DNA of 8,220 bases, taken from contig JASLJD010000030.1 of the NCBI GenBank assembly GCA_030152625.1, forward strand, positions 1 through 8,220, given 5' to 3'. The notes below the pieces were generated by a model. That model was not told the origin of the DNA and made no database searches. It saw only the letters and a list, made by a program, of their open reading frames with translations. Position numbers and translations under genes: made by a program. Source of the DNA: Erysipelothrix sp. (GTDB lineage: Bacteria > Bacillota_I > Bacilli_A > Erysipelotrichales > Erysipelotrichaceae). Numbering within the stretch: position 1 is the stretch's first letter; every line of letters starts with the position of its first letter. Of the stretch, positions 5,771-8,220 are shown piece after piece.

Positions 5771-7334
5771 GGGCTTGGGTCTATCAGAAAAAGATTATAT
5801 GATGTATGGAAAAGATAAAGCCAAGCTTAATCTATCGATTTCCAAAAGGGAAGCAAAAGGGAAACTCATTCTTGTGACGGCGACTAATCCAACGCCTTAT
5901 GGTGAAGGGAAAACAACGCTTAACATTGGTTTATCCATGGCTCTAAATAGGTTGGGATACTCGGCGATGTCAACGCTTCGTGAGGGTTCATTAGGACCGG
6001 TTTTTGGTTTGAAAGGTGGGGCCACAGGCGGTGGCAAGGCAACGGTTGAGCCTCAAGATGATATCAACCTCCATTTTACAGGGGATTTTCATGCGATAAC
6101 TTCCGCGCATAATCTTCTTGCAGCGATGCTTGATAATCATCTTTACCATGGTAATGAGTTTGAAATTAAGGAAGTTGTATGGCATCGAGTCTTGGATATG
6201 AATGATCGAAGTTTGCGAAAACTCAGCATCCATCAAAAAAGATATGAATATAAAACGCGATTCGATATTACAGCCTCATCAGAAATCATGGCAATCGTCG
6301 CGGTGAGTGAAGACTATGAAGATCTCAAAAAACGTTTAGCAAGGATTGTTGTTGCATATGATACACAAGGACGAGCCATCACAGCTCAAGACTTAGAAGC
6401 TGTGGAAGCGATGGCGGTTTTACTGAAAGATGCGATGCATCCGAACATGGTCTTAACATCGGAAAAAACGCCCGCTTTAATTCATGCAGGTCCTTTTGCT
6501 AATATTGCTCACGGCTGCAATTCTGTGATTGCTAGTAAGACTGCTTTGGCCTTAAGTGATTATGTGGTTACGGAAGCAGGCTTTGGCGCAGACTTAGGTG
6601 CTGAGAAATTTATGAACTACAAGATGCAAATGACTGGACTTCAACCAGCAAGTATTGTTTTATTGCTAAGTATTCGCGCTTTGAAACATCAAGCAGGTGT
6701 CCCGGCAGAAGATTTAACAAAAGAAAATATTTCAGCTTTAGAAGAAGGTATGAAACATCTCTATGTTCATATCAAACATCTCAAAGCTTATGGTGTTCCA
6801 TTGGTGCTAGCTTTAAATCGTTTTGATACAGATAGTGATCGAGAAATCGCTTATCTTAAAGAAGCTTTGTCGGATGAAGTTTTTGTGATCAGTGAAGCAT
6901 ATCAAAAAGGTTCTGAAGGTTGTCTTGATCTGGCGAAGGCAGTTGTGAAGGCGAGCGAAGTAGAATCTGAGATGAAAACTTTGTATGATCGCAAAGACGC
7001 TTTGAAAGTAAAAGCAAAAAAAGTAGCGAAGAAAGCTTATGGCGCTAAGGATGTCATTTATAGTGAGAAGGCAGAGTCGAAACTAGAAAGTATTGCGGAT
7101 AAAGACTTTTATCTTTGTATGGCTAAAACGCCAAGTTCTTTGACTGATGATCCTAAACTTTTAAATGCACCGAAGGATTTTACAGTCTATGTTGATGATA
7201 TTCGTTTGTCTCATGGTGCAGACTTAGCAATTTTTCTTTTAGGTTCTGTTTTAACGATGCCAGGCTTGGCAAAAGAACCGAACGCTGTAAACATGCGCTT
7301 GTCTGATAAAGGGGATGTTTACGGTATAGAGTAA
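5748..7334 (+). CDS. fhs: Formate--tetrahydrofolate ligase (10-formyl-THF synthetase)
   Basis: The enzyme joins formate to THF using ATP, supplying 10-formyl-THF for purine and initiator-tRNA formylation. The 528-residue protein is shorter than the usual roughly 555; most of the loss is at the N-terminus. The P-loop T-P-Y-G-E-G-K-T-T is at 49-57. Other family blocks are S-L-G-P-V-F-G (81-87), D-I-N-L-H-F-T-G-D-F-H-A (105-116), A-A-M-L-D-N-H (125-131), G-P-F-A-N-I-A-H-G-C-N-S (248-259), E-A-G-F-G-A-D-L-G-A-E-K-F (276-288) and the late T-M-P-G-L segment. Differences from the family, as I recall it, are R-E-G-S for R-E-P-S, G-G-G-K-A-T for G-G-G-Y-A-Q, and loss of the glycine-rich loop before F-D-I-T. 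AAAGGAG (5731-5737) lies 10 bases before the ATG, inside folT. Context (THF riboswitch, folT) supports the folate role. Confidence 0.93.
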   Translation: MTIATNIKGLGLSEKDYMMYGKDKAKLNLSISKREAKGKLILVTATNPTPYGEGKTTLNIGLSMALNRLGYSAMSTLREGSLGPVFGLKGGATGGGKATVEPQDDINLHFTGDFHAITSAHNLLAAMLDNHLYHGNEFEIKEVVWHRVLDMNDRSLRKLSIHQKRYEYKTRFDITASSEIMAIVAVSEDYEDLKKRLARIVVAYDTQGRAITAQDLEAVEAMAVLLKDAMHPNMVLTSEKTPALIHAGPFANIAHGCNSVIASKTALALSDYVVTEAGFGADLGAEKFMNYKMQMTGLQPASIVLLLSIRALKHQAGVPAEDLTKENISALEEGMKHLYVHIKHLKAYGVPLVLALNRFDTDSDREIAYLKEALSDEVFVISEAYQKGSEGCLDLAKAVVKASEVESEMKTLYDRKDALKVKAKKVAKKAYGAKDVIYSEKAESKLESIADKDFYLCMAKTPSSLTDDPKLLNAPKDFTVYVDDIRLSHGADLAIFLLGSVLTMPGLAKEPNAVNMRLSDKGDVYGIE

Positions 7335-7346
7335 AGGTGATGATGA

Positions 7347-7877
7347 ATGAAAAATGTTTATATTGTCTTAACAGACACAGGCAGTGCCTTCACAAGAATG
7401 ATTAAATTCTTTACACGAAAGCCTTACAATCATGTATCGATATCGCTCGAATCCGATCTTGAAACTTTGTATAGTTTTGGGCGGATTCGTCCTCGTAATC
7501 CCTTTTTTGGAGGTTTTGTGGAGGAAAAAATCGACCAAGGTACTTTTGCTTTGTTTAAAAACACGCGCGCATTGGTTTTAGAACTTTCTGTTGAAAAAGA
7601 AGAGTACGAGCGTTTAAAATATCTAATTCATGCTTTTTTAGAGGATAAGGATGCCTATCGTTACAATTTGATTGGCGTTCTGGGGGCTTTATTTCATCGT
7701 CCAATCTCACGGAAAAACCGTTATTTTTGTTCTTCTTTTGTTGCGGATGTTTCAAAACAAGCTGGTTTTCTTGATTTAGAGCGTTCTCCGCATTTAGTTC
7801 GTCCAGATGAATTTATGAATTTACAAGAAGCAAGGATTGTTTATGAAGGCTTGCTTCGCGATTACACACAGAGGTGA
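7347..7877 (+). CDS. Permuted papain-fold (NlpC/P60-like) hypothetical protein
   Basis: The 176-residue protein resembles a widespread Bacillota family with the circularly permuted papain fold (YiiX/YaeF-like NlpC/P60 superfamily). His29 in Y-N-H-V-S-I-S-L comes early and Cys128 in Y-F-C-S-S-F-V-A comes late, the order expected for the permuted catalytic pair. Y-S-F-G-R (42-46) and N-P-F-F-G-G-F (51-57) between them are also familiar family blocks. There is no signal peptide or membrane segment, so it should act in the cytoplasm; an amide, thioester or acyl bond is a plausible substrate type, but none is known. AAGGTGAT (7334-7341) overlaps the fhs stop and is 5 bases from the ATG, giving a 12-base gap to fhs and probable co-transcription. 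Its stop codon overlaps the tex ribosome binding site. Confidence 0.75.
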   Translation: MKNVYIVLTDTGSAFTRMIKFFTRKPYNHVSISLESDLETLYSFGRIRPRNPFFGGFVEEKIDQGTFALFKNTRALVLELSVEKEEYERLKYLIHAFLEDKDAYRYNLIGVLGALFHRPISRKNRYFCSSFVADVSKQAGFLDLERSPHLVRPDEFMNLQEARIVYEGLLRDYTQR

Positions 7878-7881
7878 CAAG

Positions 7882-8220
7882 ATGGATTTAATAAAACAAA
7901 CACATGAACATTTACCACAGTACCGCTTGGAGCAAATCCAAGCGGTTACGTCTCTTATGGAAGATGGGAATACCATCCCTTTCATTGCGCGTTATCGAAA
8001 AGAACAAACAGGTTCGCTGGATGAATTAGCGATTCAAGCGATTTCTGAGGCCTATGAATATATTGAACGTTTAAACACTCGAAAAGAAGAAATTCTTCGC
8101 CTTATTGAAGAACAAGGAAAATTGACCGAAGAACTTCAAAAGAAAATTGAAGCCTCAAGTCAGTTACAAGAACTGGAGGATCTTTATCGTCCTTATCGCC
8201 AAAAAAGGGAAACGCTTGCA
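7882..8220 (+). CDS. tex: Tex-family S1 RNA-binding transcription accessory protein (3'-truncated)
   Basis: The first 113 codons are in the window and the frame is open to the edge. The N-terminal Tex region is clear: T-I-P-F-I-A-R-Y-R-K-E (31-41) with Q-T-G-S-L-D-E (42-48) after it, a helical R-x-E-E-I-L-R-L-I-E-E-Q-G-K-L segment (about 67-81), and E-L-E-D-L-Y-R-P-Y-R (96-105). Complete Tex proteins have about 700-770 residues with an RNase H-like fold, helix-hairpin-helix motifs and a C-terminal S1 domain, all beyond this window. Tex binds nucleic acid and influences transcription and stress or virulence phenotypes in several bacteria. GAGGTGA (7871-7877), which includes the stop codon of the upstream gene, is 4 bases before the ATG, so the two genes are probably translationally coupled. 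Confidence 0.93.
   Translation, partial: MDLIKQTHEHLPQYRLEQIQAVTSLMEDGNTIPFIARYRKEQTGSLDELAIQAISEAYEYIERLNTRKEEILRLIEEQGKLTEELQKKIEASSQLQELEDLYRPYRQKRETLA

Noticed and set aside
5991..6236. Antisense open frame of 81 codons opposite fhs
   Set aside because: It covers highly conserved fhs blocks and its translation has no domain-like character.

Overview
The window is AT-rich, gene-dense DNA from a low-GC Gram-positive bacterium (Bacillota). It carries an LPXTG-type sortase substrate, an Mga/PRD-like regulator, a YihY/BrkB membrane protein, strong AGGTGATC-type ribosome binding sites and a THF riboswitch in front of an ECF folate transporter gene. An Erysipelotrichia-like or clostridial/streptococcal-like host fits this content, but the sequence alone does not fix the genus.

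Region 1 (1-3065, + strand) is a surface-protein module. It starts with the 3' part of a repeat-rich wall-anchored protein. Next, overlapping its end, is a small single-pass membrane protein of unknown function. After a hairpin terminator comes an Mga/AtxA-like transcription regulator with its own -10 element.

Region 2 (3115-4100, - strand) is a two-gene operon, an MhqD-like alpha/beta hydrolase followed by a CoA-binding-domain protein, with a 4-base overlap. It converges on the regulator gene, and one hairpin at 3077-3116 can end transcription from both sides. A divergent promoter region (4101-4263) separates it from region 3.

Region 3 (4264-5061, + strand) is a single YihY/BrkB-family inner-membrane protein gene.

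Region 4 (5063-8220, + strand) is a folate/one-carbon operon. An extended -10 promoter precedes a class I THF riboswitch (5103-5194), then folT (ECF folate S-component), fhs (formate-THF ligase), a permuted papain-fold (NlpC/P60-like) protein and the start of tex. The genes overlap or lie 4-12 bases apart with no visible terminator, so the last two are probably co-transcribed with the folate genes. Folate uptake and one-carbon loading of THF would then be controlled together by the THF-sensing leader.

The most interesting items are a possible complete switching circuit in the folT leader, a divergent short Fhs, and the acidic sorting-signal tail of the surface protein, whose bases also serve as the translation start of the next gene. 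I see no tRNA, rRNA, CRISPR array, insertion sequence or phage gene.
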